Source of the DNA: Dorea formicigenerans
GTDB lineage: Bacteria > Bacillota > Clostridia > Lachnospirales > Lachnospiraceae
Assembly: GCF_025150245.1 (NCBI RefSeq)
Contig: NZ_CP102279.1
Location: 2,539,423-2,603,422, forward strand
Length of the DNA stretch: 64,000 nucleotides
Reading direction: 5' to 3'
A program made the position numbers and the translations under genes. How positions within the stretch are numbered: the stretch's first letter is position 1; each line of letters starts with the position of its first letter. Of this stretch, positions 8,161 to 16,068 are shown piece after piece. Below the pieces are notes generated by a model, which did not search any database, had not been told where the DNA came from, and saw nothing but the letters and a program-made list of their open reading frames with translations.

Positions 8161-9164
8161 CCCAACAGCTCCCTTCCTTTTTCAAGAATATTGATATACT
8201 CCTCAAAATCTGTCTCCGGGTTTTGAACTCTTAAAAGTTCTGTGTACTCTGGATTAATCTTTGAATAACCAACAAATGCCCCACATATAGCTGTTGCCAT
8301 CGCTCCGATTGTATCTGTGTCACCGCCAAGATTTGCACACATCAGACAACATTTATTTGGATCCTGTGTGTAATATGCAATGGAAACCGCTGCCGGAACA
8401 GATTCAATAATTCCAACTCCTGCTCCAATTACATCATAGATTTTCTTAGAAAATGCATCTTCATCGTCTGCATATTCTTTTGCAATCTGAACACCAATCT
8501 TTACTCTCTCTGCAAGTCTCGGGCTGAATGTCTCACAACCTTTTTCGTATCCGGCTTCTTCTACAGAAAGAATATCACTTAACACCTGCTCGAAATCATC
8601 ATTGACAATTGCAGATGCAACACCTTCTGCAATCATAGCTGCTCCGGCGATTGTAACATCACTTGTATGTGTTGTCTTGGAAACTCCGTACACATAATCT
8701 ATCAGTTCTTTTCTCTGATCTGGTGTAAAGAGGCAGCCGATTGGTGCAATTCTCATAGAACTTCCATTGGATAAAGCTTTGTTCGTTATCGCACTTGCAT
8801 CTACTCCATCTCGGAAATTCGCCAGTGCAACCTTAGAGGTCGGTCCTAAAATATTATTTTCAAATGCATTCTCTTTTTCAGCCCATTCCAGCATACGCTT
8901 TGCTATGTCTGATGCGTCCGGTCTATAATCTGTCGCCTTCAATGAATCCAAAAGAACCATTGCCTGTCCAGTATCATCCGTGAACTGAGCTTTATTATAA
9001 TTAAATGCAACATCATTCTCTTTGGGTCCGTCAATAAATTCTGTAATCTTTCCGCCAAAGAATTTTCTTGCTCTTTCTCGGCCCCACAATTCTGCCGGCA
9101 TTCCCATCGCATCACCAAGTGCCATTCCGTATAATGCTCCGGCAATTTTATCTCTTAGTTCCAT
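8148..9164 (-). CDS. ADP-ribosylglycohydrolase family protein
   Basis: All-helical ARH/DraG fold. Both dinuclear-metal motifs are intact: ALGDAMGMPAEL at the N-terminus with FTDDTGQAM (about residue 62), and NLGGDTDTIGAMATAI near residue 280. The family removes ADP-ribose from proteins or small molecules, or hydrolyses related N- and O-glycosidic bonds. It is the first gene of a three-gene operon with a PfkB kinase and PnuC, which suggests salvage of ribosylated compounds or NAD breakdown products rather than control of a protein target. The promoter and a candidate operator lie just upstream (9195-9255). Confidence 0.92.
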   Translation of the reverse strand: MELRDKIAGALYGMALGDAMGMPAELWGRERARKFFGGKITEFIDGPKENDVAFNYNKAQFTDDTGQAMVLLDSLKATDYRPDASDIAKRMLEWAEKENAFENNILGPTSKVALANFRDGVDASAITNKALSNGSSMRIAPIGCLFTPDQRKELIDYVYGVSKTTHTSDVTIAGAAMIAEGVASAIVNDDFEQVLSDILSVEEAGYEKGCETFSPRLAERVKIGVQIAKEYADDEDAFSKKIYDVIGAGVGIIESVPAAVSIAYYTQDPNKCCLMCANLGGDTDTIGAMATAICGAFVGYSKINPEYTELLRVQNPETDFEEYINILEKGRELLGCGR

Positions 9165-9194
9165 GTTTCTTTGCTCCTTTCAGATACATCTCGA

Positions 9195-9211
9195 TAGTAC
9201 AACTTGTATTA
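9195..9211. promoter_or_regulatory. Palindromic candidate operator of the salvage operon
   Basis: TAGTACAACTTGTATTA is a near-perfect palindrome (TACAA-C-TTGTA core, 7 of 8 positions matching). It lies between the -10 box and the start of the ADP-ribosylglycohydrolase gene, a position suited to repression. The nearby GntR regulator is the likely binder; this is inferred. Confidence 0.45.
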
Positions 9212-9226
9212 TTTCTTGTTGCGTTT

Positions 9227-9255
9227 ATTTTATACATATCGGTTATTTATGTCAA
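9227..9255 (-). promoter_or_regulatory. Sigma-A promoter of the salvage operon
   Basis: TTGACA (9250-9255) and TAAAAT (9227-9232) on the minus strand, spacing exactly 17 bases, about 60 bases before the first gene. The remaining upstream sequence to 9387 is AT-rich with nothing else recognised. Confidence 0.8.
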
Positions 9256-9387
9256 TATACTTTCATTTTTTTACTACTTTTCAGCACTTTTGTCAATTTT
9301 TATTGTTTTTCGAATAAATACAAGTCTGATTTTTTGTCTAAAATAACAACACCGTATCCGGTACTGTGTTTCTATTTCGTAATCTTC

Positions 9388-9426
9388 AAAAAAGCGCCAG
9401 AACCGACATTTGCCGGAACTGGCGTT
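9388..9426 (-). terminator. Terminator of cstA
   Basis: Strong hairpin on the minus strand: AACGCCAGTTCCG pairs with CGGTTCTGGCGCTT around GCAAATGT, followed by a T run. It lies 62 bases after the cstA stop. Confidence 0.9.
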
Positions 9427-9488
9427 TCTTAATCCGAGAGCTTATTATACTCCCATTTTATTCTTTTATCATTTTATGAATTATTTTC

Positions 9489-11201
9489 CTAGGCTGTCAC
9501 TTTTTTATCTTCCGACTTCTCAAGGAGTTTCTTAATTCCCTGAATTGCTACAAGCACTCCAAGGATTAACAGAAGTACTGCAAAGATAAGCTGCAATGTA
9601 TTTCCAAAATCCAATCCTGTTGTCATGAATGCCTTTGTAAGTTTTACAATTGTCATTCCAAGTGCCGTAAATGTAACTGCCATCATAAATACCATTGGTC
9701 CCCAGAGCATGAATCCCTGACGTTTTGTCTTCTTTAAGAATACTGCGCAGGCTACAAGTGCCAGTACAGATAACAGCTGGTTTGCAGAACCAAACAGTGG
9801 CCAGATCTCTGCATATCCGACTTTTGTCAGGAAATAAGCAAGTACCAGTGTAATGATTGTTGCAAAATACTTGTTCGTTACTACCTTTAAGAAAGGACTC
9901 ATATTCTCATCTTCCACATCTGAATCAATCCAGAACTCCTGGAATGACAGACGTCCGACTCTGGCTACTGAATCCAGAGATGTCAGTGCAAATGCAGATA
10001 CTGCAAGGTTAATCAGTGTAAATACAAGTGAATGTGGCAGACCGATGGCTGACAGGAAGTTCGCAATTGCTCCTGCAAAAATCTGTGGCTGAGTGGTCAG
10101 TCCCTGTGCTGCTGCCTCACCTTTTCCAAATGATGCAACGGCAATCAATGCCAGAACTGCAAGCATACTTTCCATTAACATGGCACCGAATGAAACCGGA
10201 AGCATGTTTTTCTCATTTTTAATCTGCTTGGAAGCAGTACCTGATGATACCAGTGAATGGAATCCTGAAACTGCACCACAAGCGATTGTTACAAACAAGA
10301 TTGGGAACATATACTGCGGATTTCCATTTGCATCCGGTATCGAGAATGCTGTAAATGCTTCAAGATTACATGCCGGATTTGCAACAAATACACCAATAAC
10401 AGCACCAAGGATCATAAAAATCAACAGATAACTGTTCAGATAATCACGAGGCTGAAGTAATGCCCATACAGGTGTTACACTGGCAATTAAAATATAAGCA
10501 AAAATAATAAGATGCCATGTACCAAGGCTTACATAGATTGGGAAGTTAAGTCCAAGTGCAATTGCAACTACCAGTAATATAACTGCTACTGCTGTATTTA
10601 CCCATTTATTAAATTTTGAATATTTCAAGAAAAATCCAAGTGCCACTGCTTCTATGATGAATAACATAGAGGTTGTTGCAACAGCTCCATTTGCCACTAC
10701 TTTTGTAACTGCTCCTGATTCACTTGTTGCGAATCCATTAAATGTTCCGGCTACGACATCAGCAAATGCTGCGACAACCAGAATACAGAACAGCCAGCAG
10801 AATAACAGGAATAATTTCTTACCTAATTTTCCAATGTACTCTTCAATGATGTAACCAATTGTACGGCCTTTGTTCTTTACAGATGCATACATAGATGCGA
10901 AATCCTGAACTGCTCCGAAGAATACACCACCAATTAAAATCCATAAGAGAACCGGAAGCCATCCGAAGATTGCTGCCTGAATTGGTCCGTTGATCGGACC
11001 TGCTCCTGCGATTGATGCAAACTGATGACCAAATACTACGTTAGTATCAGCCGGTACATAATCCACTCCGTCTTCTAATTCATACGCCGGAGTTTTTGCA
11101 TTCGGGTCAATGCCCCATTTGTTTTGGAGATAACGGCCATACAGAAGATAAGCTCCTCCGAGCACTACGATGGCAATTATCATCATAAGTATTCCACTCA
11201 T
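9489..11201 (-). CDS. cstA: Carbon starvation protein CstA-type transporter
   Basis: Polytopic membrane protein of 570 aa with about 14-16 hydrophobic segments. CstA hallmarks: a short first helix, YGRYLQNKWGIDPN, then NVVFGHQFASIAGAGPI, the GxxQDFASMYASVKNKGRT region, and GFHSLVSSGTASKQI in the middle. CstA/BtsT proteins import pyruvate, and peptide uptake has also been reported. AGAGGG lies 6 bases before the ATG. No other gene is co-transcribed: a terminator follows, and a T-box leader (11305-11620) precedes it, so expression is probably tied to an uncharged tRNA. Confidence 0.93.
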   Translation of the reverse strand: MSGILMMIIAIVVLGGAYLLYGRYLQNKWGIDPNAKTPAYELEDGVDYVPADTNVVFGHQFASIAGAGPINGPIQAAIFGWLPVLLWILIGGVFFGAVQDFASMYASVKNKGRTIGYIIEEYIGKLGKKLFLLFCWLFCILVVAAFADVVAGTFNGFATSESGAVTKVVANGAVATTSMLFIIEAVALGFFLKYSKFNKWVNTAVAVILLVVAIALGLNFPIYVSLGTWHLIIFAYILIASVTPVWALLQPRDYLNSYLLIFMILGAVIGVFVANPACNLEAFTAFSIPDANGNPQYMFPILFVTIACGAVSGFHSLVSSGTASKQIKNEKNMLPVSFGAMLMESMLAVLALIAVASFGKGEAAAQGLTTQPQIFAGAIANFLSAIGLPHSLVFTLINLAVSAFALTSLDSVARVGRLSFQEFWIDSDVEDENMSPFLKVVTNKYFATIITLVLAYFLTKVGYAEIWPLFGSANQLLSVLALVACAVFLKKTKRQGFMLWGPMVFMMAVTFTALGMTIVKLTKAFMTTGLDFGNTLQLIFAVLLLILGVLVAIQGIKKLLEKSEDKKVTA

Positions 11202-11304
11202 AATAATCCCTCTTTCTTTATATTTTGATTATATATTAATCTCAGGAACACCAATCAGCATTTCTGAAATTATTATCGATCTTGCGTATATGTTTCCATA
11301 CAAT

Positions 11305-11620
11305 AAAAAAACGCCTTCGCTATCCTTTCGGATAACAAAGGCGGATTTATCTTCCGTGGTACCACTTTGTATTACTGCATTTATCACTAACTACAGTCTC
11401 TCATCACTGTCATTCTCAAACAGTTTCTTCTGTAACGTGAAGATTACGTCCCTGCTTACTTTAGCTCTGATGTTAAATATGTTAAGTATTTCAGAGGGAT
11501 GCTCCCGGGTGATATCACAAAATCCGTTCTGTCGCTTCGCACCACCCAACGACTCTCTGAAATCGCGTTCTCTTTTGTGACGTATCCCTTTCACTGCATT
11601 TCTTTTCTTTAACTATATTA
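11305..11620 (-). ncRNA. T-box riboswitch leader of cstA
   Basis: Minus-strand leader with the conserved T-box AAAGTGGTACCACGGAAG (about 11354-11371) followed by a terminator, CGCCTTTGTTATCC paired with GGATAGCGAAGGCG, then seven Ts. Upstream is a Stem I: AGGGAT (near 11587) pairs with ATCCCT, TCACAAAA pairs with TTTTGTGA, and the apex has the usual AGAGAG and GGTG elements. The loop on the 3' side reads TATCACCCGGGAGC; with the common N-N-N-ACC layout the specifier would be ATC, isoleucine, but this is a reading by eye. The only downstream gene on this strand is cstA. Confidence 0.85.
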
Positions 11621-11634
11621 TGTTTTACACTTTT

Positions 11635-11650
11635 TTGCGTTAAAGCGCAA
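11635..11650. promoter_or_regulatory. Inverted repeat upstream of the T-box
   Basis: TTGCGTTAAAGCGCAA has perfect 5-base arms (TTGCG/CGCAA). It lies about 15 bases upstream of the T-box leader, over the probable -35 region (TTTAAC, 16 bases, CATAAT). It could be an operator; no binding protein is suggested. Confidence 0.3.
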
Positions 11651-11734
11651 GAGACTATTTTAACATAATTAACAATAATACAAAGGACTGTTTGTGCAGT
11701 TTTTACAATTCCATTTTTTTGATATGAAATCTTG

Positions 11735-12247
11735 TTATATTTTATTAAATATCTCTACTGCCTTTTGTGCAAAGCGCTTCCCATAAATATTAAAATACTC
11801 TTTATAATTTCCCATTCCATTGAACTTTTCCATATTATTATTTACTCCGACCGGTCCAAGATGAATCACTGGCTTTCCACAAGCCATACCGCCTGAATAG
11901 CACAGCATTCCCTTTACCATCTCAATTGTCAAAATAGACTGAATGACCTGAGTTCCGCCACCATGTGTGTACTGCTCTGTTGCAAATGCGCCACCCATTT
12001 TTCCCGGAAACTCTAACTCTCCTGCTTTTTCAAACAACCAATTATGAATCTGCGGTGTCATCTGTGCCATATATGACGGAGAGCCGACTACGATTCCTTT
12101 TGCTTCCTTTACAAAATCTTCATCCACTTTTTCAATAGAAAATGCTCTGGCTTCTACTCCTGAGACTTCATTCATTCCATCGGCAATCCATTCTGCTGCC
12201 TGTTTTGTATTTTCAGTTTCTGAGTGGTAAATAACTGCAAGCTTCAT
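11735..12247 (-). CDS. Flavodoxin-family FMN protein
   Basis: Flavodoxin-like fold of about 170 aa. The FMN phosphate loop is YHSETENTKQAA at residue 6, followed by VVGSPSYMAQMTP (isoalloxazine-contacting loop) and an AFATEQYTHGGGTQ loop as in WrbA/flavodoxin-like NADPH-dependent FMN reductases. The start is the internal ATG at 12247, 8 bases after GGAGG; the longer frame to 12265 has no site. It probably works as a cytosolic electron carrier or quinone/FMN reductase. Monocistronic; no partner is evident. Confidence 0.85.
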   Translation of the reverse strand: MKLAVIYHSETENTKQAAEWIADGMNEVSGVEARAFSIEKVDEDFVKEAKGIVVGSPSYMAQMTPQIHNWLFEKAGELEFPGKMGGAFATEQYTHGGGTQVIQSILTIEMVKGMLCYSGGMACGKPVIHLGPVGVNNNMEKFNGMGNYKEYFNIYGKRFAQKAVEIFNKI

Positions 12248-12350
12248 AATAATTTCCTCCATCATTTGTGTATCGGTTTATATAGGTTTCATCCCTTGTT
12301 CAAACGCCCCCTCAGAGGTCATGTTGCAAGCGAGATGTATGTTTAGAAGA

Positions 12351-13820
12351 TTAAACGTATTTCTTTATTTCTTCGATCACAATTTTCAAAGCTTTGATCC
12401 GGGCATATTTCTTATCTACGGATTCCAGAATATGCCACGGTGCGTATTCTGTGTTCGTCTTTTGAAGCATTTCATTCACCGCAACTTCATATTCATCCCA
12501 TTTTTCCCGATTTCTCCAGTCTTCATCGGTACTCTTCCACTGTTTCTCCGGATTATTTTGCCGCTCTTGAAATCTCGCCAGCTGGGTATCTTTATCGATC
12601 TGTACCCAGAACTTAATAATCACAGCGCCCCAGTCTTTTAATTCTTTTTCGAATTCATTGATTTCATTATAGGCACGCTGCCAGTCATTTTCACTGCAGA
12701 ATCCTTCCAGGCGTTCTACCATCACTCTGCCGTACCAGGTTCTGTCAAATATCGCAATATGCCCACTTTTTGGCAGTCTCGTCCAAAAACGCCACAGATA
12801 ATGTCTTGCTTTTTCATGCGGTTCCGGGCTGGCAATCGGTTGTACCTCATAACCTCTTGGATCAAGCGCCTCGGTAATTCGTTTGATATTGCCGCCTTTT
12901 CCTGCTGCATCCCAGCCTTCATATGTGATAATGACCGGAATCCTTTTCCGATAAAGTTTATTATGCAGTTTTCCTAATTCTATCTGAAGCTGTTTTAATT
13001 CTTTCTTGTATTCTTCGTCATTCAGTATTTTGTCCTGCAAATCAATATCTGCAAGACGTGGAATTGGTTCCAGCGGAAATACATTCTGCAAGATTGGCAC
13101 CGAATGCGCCTGATTCTGCAATGCCACTTCAATGTTGCTCACCAGCGTCTCCATCACCTGCAGCTCTGCCCACTTCTGGTCACCTGCATCAATGATATAC
13201 CATGGTGCGGAAGATGCATTTGTATCTGACATGTACTTTGAAAATGCCTTTTTGCATTTTTTATAATGTGCATTTTCCCACTGATCGAACAGGGAAACGC
13301 GCCATTTTGTATCCTTGTTTTCCAGAAGTTTCTGCTCCCGTTCTTTTTGTTCTTTCTTCTCTATCTGCATAAAAAACTTCAAGACAAGATAACCGTTATC
13401 TGTCAGTTGTCTTTCAAAATTGCGGACACTTTCTATACGAGAAGCATATTCTTTTTCATCTGTTTTTCCCTCTAAATGCTCTCTGCAAATCTGCTCCAAC
13501 CAGCCAGAATCCAGGAATGTGAATTTCCCTGCTTCTGGAATCTCCTTAAAAAATCGATATAAAAATGGATATCTTAGTTCCTCATCTGTCGGCTCGGACA
13601 TTGTCACGACCTTGAAAAAGCGTGGATCAATATTCCGGATCACCTTCCCAATCGTGCTTCCCTTTCCGGATGTGCCCCAGCCTTCAAAAAGCACAATTAC
13701 CGGAATCTTATGTTCCTTGATCTTCATCTGTAAATCATACAACTGCTTTCTGGCTGTAGACAAACGAAGCTTCATCTCATCCTTTTCTGGCATACGTGCC
13801 GGATTCCAATTCATCAACAT
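12351..13820 (-). CDS. pap: Polyphosphate:AMP phosphotransferase (tandem PPK2 domains)
   Basis: Two PPK2 domains in one 489-residue chain. The N-terminal one has EGWGTSGKGSTIGKVI (Walker A) and FTFLDSGWLEQICRE. The C-terminal one has EGWDAAGKGGNIKRI and IAIFDRTWYGRVMVERLEG, with the full FDRSWY-type motif. This is the class II PPK2 layout (PAP), which phosphorylates AMP to ADP using polyphosphate. Only the second domain keeps the Arg of the D-R-x-W motif; the first has D-S-G-W, so it is probably structural. Monocistronic with a normal start near 13820. Confidence 0.9.
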   Translation of the reverse strand: MLMNWNPARMPEKDEMKLRLSTARKQLYDLQMKIKEHKIPVIVLFEGWGTSGKGSTIGKVIRNIDPRFFKVVTMSEPTDEELRYPFLYRFFKEIPEAGKFTFLDSGWLEQICREHLEGKTDEKEYASRIESVRNFERQLTDNGYLVLKFFMQIEKKEQKEREQKLLENKDTKWRVSLFDQWENAHYKKCKKAFSKYMSDTNASSAPWYIIDAGDQKWAELQVMETLVSNIEVALQNQAHSVPILQNVFPLEPIPRLADIDLQDKILNDEEYKKELKQLQIELGKLHNKLYRKRIPVIITYEGWDAAGKGGNIKRITEALDPRGYEVQPIASPEPHEKARHYLWRFWTRLPKSGHIAIFDRTWYGRVMVERLEGFCSENDWQRAYNEINEFEKELKDWGAVIIKFWVQIDKDTQLARFQERQNNPEKQWKSTDEDWRNREKWDEYEVAVNEMLQKTNTEYAPWHILESVDKKYARIKALKIVIEEIKKYV

Positions 13821-13879
13821 ATCCGAGTCCTCCTTATTCTTATCCTTATCCTTGTCTCTCTCTGTATCGTCCGATACCG

Positions 13880-14098
13880 CTAGATTTCATCCATTACTAC
13901 GTCATTGATTACATCGTACGCATCTTCAAGTGCATCCAATGCTTCCGTCAAAGTATCCGCTTTCTCCTCAGCTCCCTCTTCCTCATACTGATCCAGTACT
14001 TCCACAAGCGCATCTTTTACCTCCTGCAGCGCCTCCATGATTTCCTGCAGATTGTCTTCTCTATTTGCCATTGGTAAAATATTTATAATTTTTCCCAT
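13880..14098 (-). CDS. Small acidic helical protein, unknown
   Basis: A 72-residue protein that I do not recognise. After the first 12 residues it is one long, very acidic, heptad-like helix region (many Glu/Asp with Leu/Val/Ala, such as EALQEVKDALVEVLDQYEEE). The internal ATG at 14098 is the start because AAAGGAGA lies just upstream. It sits 23 bases downstream of the ancestral end of the broken ArsC-like gene and upstream of the PPK2 gene. It could be a small binding or adaptor protein. Confidence 0.7.
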   Translation of the reverse strand: MGKIINILPMANREDNLQEIMEALQEVKDALVEVLDQYEEEGAEEKADTLTEALDALEDAYDVINDVVMDEI

Positions 14099-14121
14099 GT
14101 TATAATCTCCTTTTCCAGACC

Positions 14122-14472
14122 TTATAATAACTTTTCCGTCCATTCTTTCTCTTTAAATCCCGTCAACACAAGATTTTCTTTCACGATCAATGGTCATTTC
14201 ACAAGCATTCCGTTTGTCGCCAGAAGCCTCAACTGCTCTTCCTCGCTCATGTCAGGAAGCTTGTCTTTTAATTTTTGCTCTTTATAAAGCATACCACTTG
14301 TATTAAAAAACTTCTTTAGCGGTAAATCCCCATTCTCATACCACTGCTTCAGCTCCTCGTAAGTTGGATTCTCCTCCACAATGTGACGCTCCTCATAAGA
14401 AATGTGATTGGCATCCAGCCATTTCTTTGCCTTCTGGCAAGTAGAACATTTTGGATAATATAAAAATAACAT
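14122..14472 (-). pseudogene. ArsC/Spx-family thioredoxin-fold protein interrupted by an in-frame TGA
   Basis: Starts at ATG 14472 after GGAGGG with LFLYYPKCSTCQKAKKWLD, the C-x-x-C ArsC/Spx signature. It runs to LLATNGMLVK, where TGA (14194-14196) stops it. The same frame then continues PLIVKENLVLTGFKEKEW to a TAA at 14122, which is the normal ArsC-family end (V-K-R-P-L-L-V...G-F-K-E-K-E-W). The TGA stands exactly where the conserved Arg belongs, so a CGA to TGA change explains it. The product lacks about 23 C-terminal residues. It may be a recent mutation, a sequencing error, or a readthrough case. Confidence 0.85.
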
Positions 14473-14501
14473 CTTTTCAATCCCTCCGTAATAATTTTTA
14501 C

Positions 14502-15368
14502 TTATTTTTGCTTCTTTCCCAGCTGCCAAAATGCCACCGCACTTGCCGCTGCTACATTTAATGAATCAACGTCATGTGACATCGGAATCTTGACTGTGTA
14601 ATCACACATCTCAATTGTCCTATCCATCAAACCTTCGCCCTCGGTTCCAAGAATAATTGCCAGCTTCTCTTCCTGCATAAGTTCCGGATTGTCGATTCCG
14701 ACCGAATCATCTGTCAGCGCAAGCGCTGCAGTCTTATAACCCATTTCCCGAAGTTCTGTAATCGCCTGCCTGGGCCAAAGTATCTCCCGCTGGCAACGCA
14801 TTTCATTATTGTCCTGAATAAATGTCCACGGAATCTGAAAAACCGTTCCCATACTGACTCTTGAGGCTCTCCTGTAAAGTGGATCACTGCATCCAGGAGT
14901 CAGAAAAACTGCATCCATGTTCAAAGCTGCTGCCGACCGGAAAATTGCACCGACATTCGTCGGATTCATTACATTTTCCAAAATGACTATTCTGTCTTTT
15001 CCTGCACACATATCCTGATAATTCAAGAGGGGCTTACGCTTCATAGCACACAGCATCCCCCTGGTCAGCTTGAATCCTGTCAATTTTGTTAATACTTCAA
15101 ACTCCGCTGTAAATATCGGGACATCTGAACCTTCAAACCTCTCCAGAATCTGCCTTGTCTCTTCATTTTCTTTCATCTGATGCTTTTCGACCAGAGCCGA
15201 TACCGGGATATAGCCCGCATCTAACGCTCTGCCAATTACCTTCGGACTCTCCTCGATAAATAATCCAGCCTCCGGATTGTCCTTATTTATAAGCTGCGCC
15301 TCGGTACGTCTCGCATAAATATCAAGCTCCGGTGCAGAAAAATCATTGATTTCTAATATGTTTAGCAT
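14502..15368 (-). CDS. SpoU/TrmH-family RNA 2'-O-methyltransferase
   Basis: SPOUT methyltransferase of 288 aa. Motif 1 reads NPTNVGAIFRSAAA (about residue 136), motif 2 is LGTEGEGL, and motif 3 is IPMSHDVDSLNVAAASA, which contribute the SAM-binding knot and catalytic residues. The N-terminal 100 residues form the substrate-binding L30e-like domain, with KVIGRALDAGYIPVSALVE. Target may be 23S rRNA or tRNA; the subfamily cannot be settled by eye. Followed 29 bases later by the broken ArsC-like gene. Confidence 0.92.
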   Translation of the reverse strand: MLNILEINDFSAPELDIYARRTEAQLINKDNPEAGLFIEESPKVIGRALDAGYIPVSALVEKHQMKENEETRQILERFEGSDVPIFTAEFEVLTKLTGFKLTRGMLCAMKRKPLLNYQDMCAGKDRIVILENVMNPTNVGAIFRSAAALNMDAVFLTPGCSDPLYRRASRVSMGTVFQIPWTFIQDNNEMRCQREILWPRQAITELREMGYKTAALALTDDSVGIDNPELMQEEKLAIILGTEGEGLMDRTIEMCDYTVKIPMSHDVDSLNVAAASAVAFWQLGKKQK

Positions 15369-15402
15369 TTTGTCTGCAATTCCTTCCCCATACTATTTTC
15401 TT

Positions 15403-15945
15403 CTATATGCTACTGAATTTTTCGAAAAGTGACAGATATTCTTCTTCAACTTCTTCAAATGGACGAACCGTATAATCTAAGTCAATATGTAACTCTGGAA
15501 TTTCTCCGTATTGTATTTCTCCAAGTAAATGTTCCAAGTCATACCATAGCATTGCATGATCTATTTCTTTGAGTTCTTTCTGTTCTTCCTCCGTCAAATC
15601 TGAGCCCAAAAATTTTTCATAAATTATGCCAAGCAAATGTTCTTCCTGCTCCTGATATTCCGGTAGTTCATTCTTAAATGGTGTTGGAACATCGGACATA
15701 TAGCATTCACTTGCATCATGAAGCAAGCATGCAAGTACCATTCGATTTGACAGACCACGGGCTGCTGCCTCCCTGGCACAGCAAATACAATGCTGTCCCA
15801 CCGACCAAAATGTCTTTACATGTCCATTTCCACGGCAAATCATTGAAAGTGCATGTGCAATATCCTCAATCCGAATCAACTCCGGATCCGGATTTGTTGG
15901 TTCAAAATGTTGCCCTGTGTATGTAGTAATAAATTCACCCATCAT
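15403..15945 (-). CDS. HD-domain phosphohydrolase (YfbR-like)
   Basis: A 180-residue HD protein. Metal ligands appear as WSVGQHCICCAREA (first His), ACLLHDASECYMSDVPTP (the HD pair), and a later Asp in EIDHAMLWYDLEHLLG. The pattern of an E-x-Y-x-x-D-V-x-x-P after HD matches the 5'-nucleotidase YfbR and related dNMP phosphatases. A ribosome site (AGGAG) lies 4 bases before ATG. It probably dephosphorylates nucleotides; the substrate is not certain. Confidence 0.82.
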   Translation of the reverse strand: MMGEFITTYTGQHFEPTNPDPELIRIEDIAHALSMICRGNGHVKTFWSVGQHCICCAREAAARGLSNRMVLACLLHDASECYMSDVPTPFKNELPEYQEQEEHLLGIIYEKFLGSDLTEEEQKELKEIDHAMLWYDLEHLLGEIQYGEIPELHIDLDYTVRPFEEVEEEYLSLFEKFSSI

Positions 15946-15978
15946 TTTCTCCTGTTATTCCATAGCCTCATACTAAAA

Positions 15979-16068
15979 TTATTTTCTATGTACATATGCC
16001 TTGAAATCAATCACCTTTGCTGATTTCCCTTTTGGGACAATTCCTAAACGTTCCATGTCTAATTTAGT
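15979..16068 (-). pseudogene. 3' remnant of a DUF6933-like gene
   Basis: Immediately after the esterase stop, a short frame reads KLDMERLGIVPKGKSAKVID, then FKAYVHRK and a stop at 15979. It closely matches the C-terminal end of the larger gene at 58035-58538 (KLDMERLGIAAKRKPAKVID). The rest of the gene is missing, so this is a paralogous fragment, not a working gene. Confidence 0.75.

Noticed and set aside
14194-14196. Selenocysteine at the TGA in the ArsC-like gene
   Set aside because: Relatives have Arg, not Cys, at this place, and no SECIS-like hairpin is seen directly after it.
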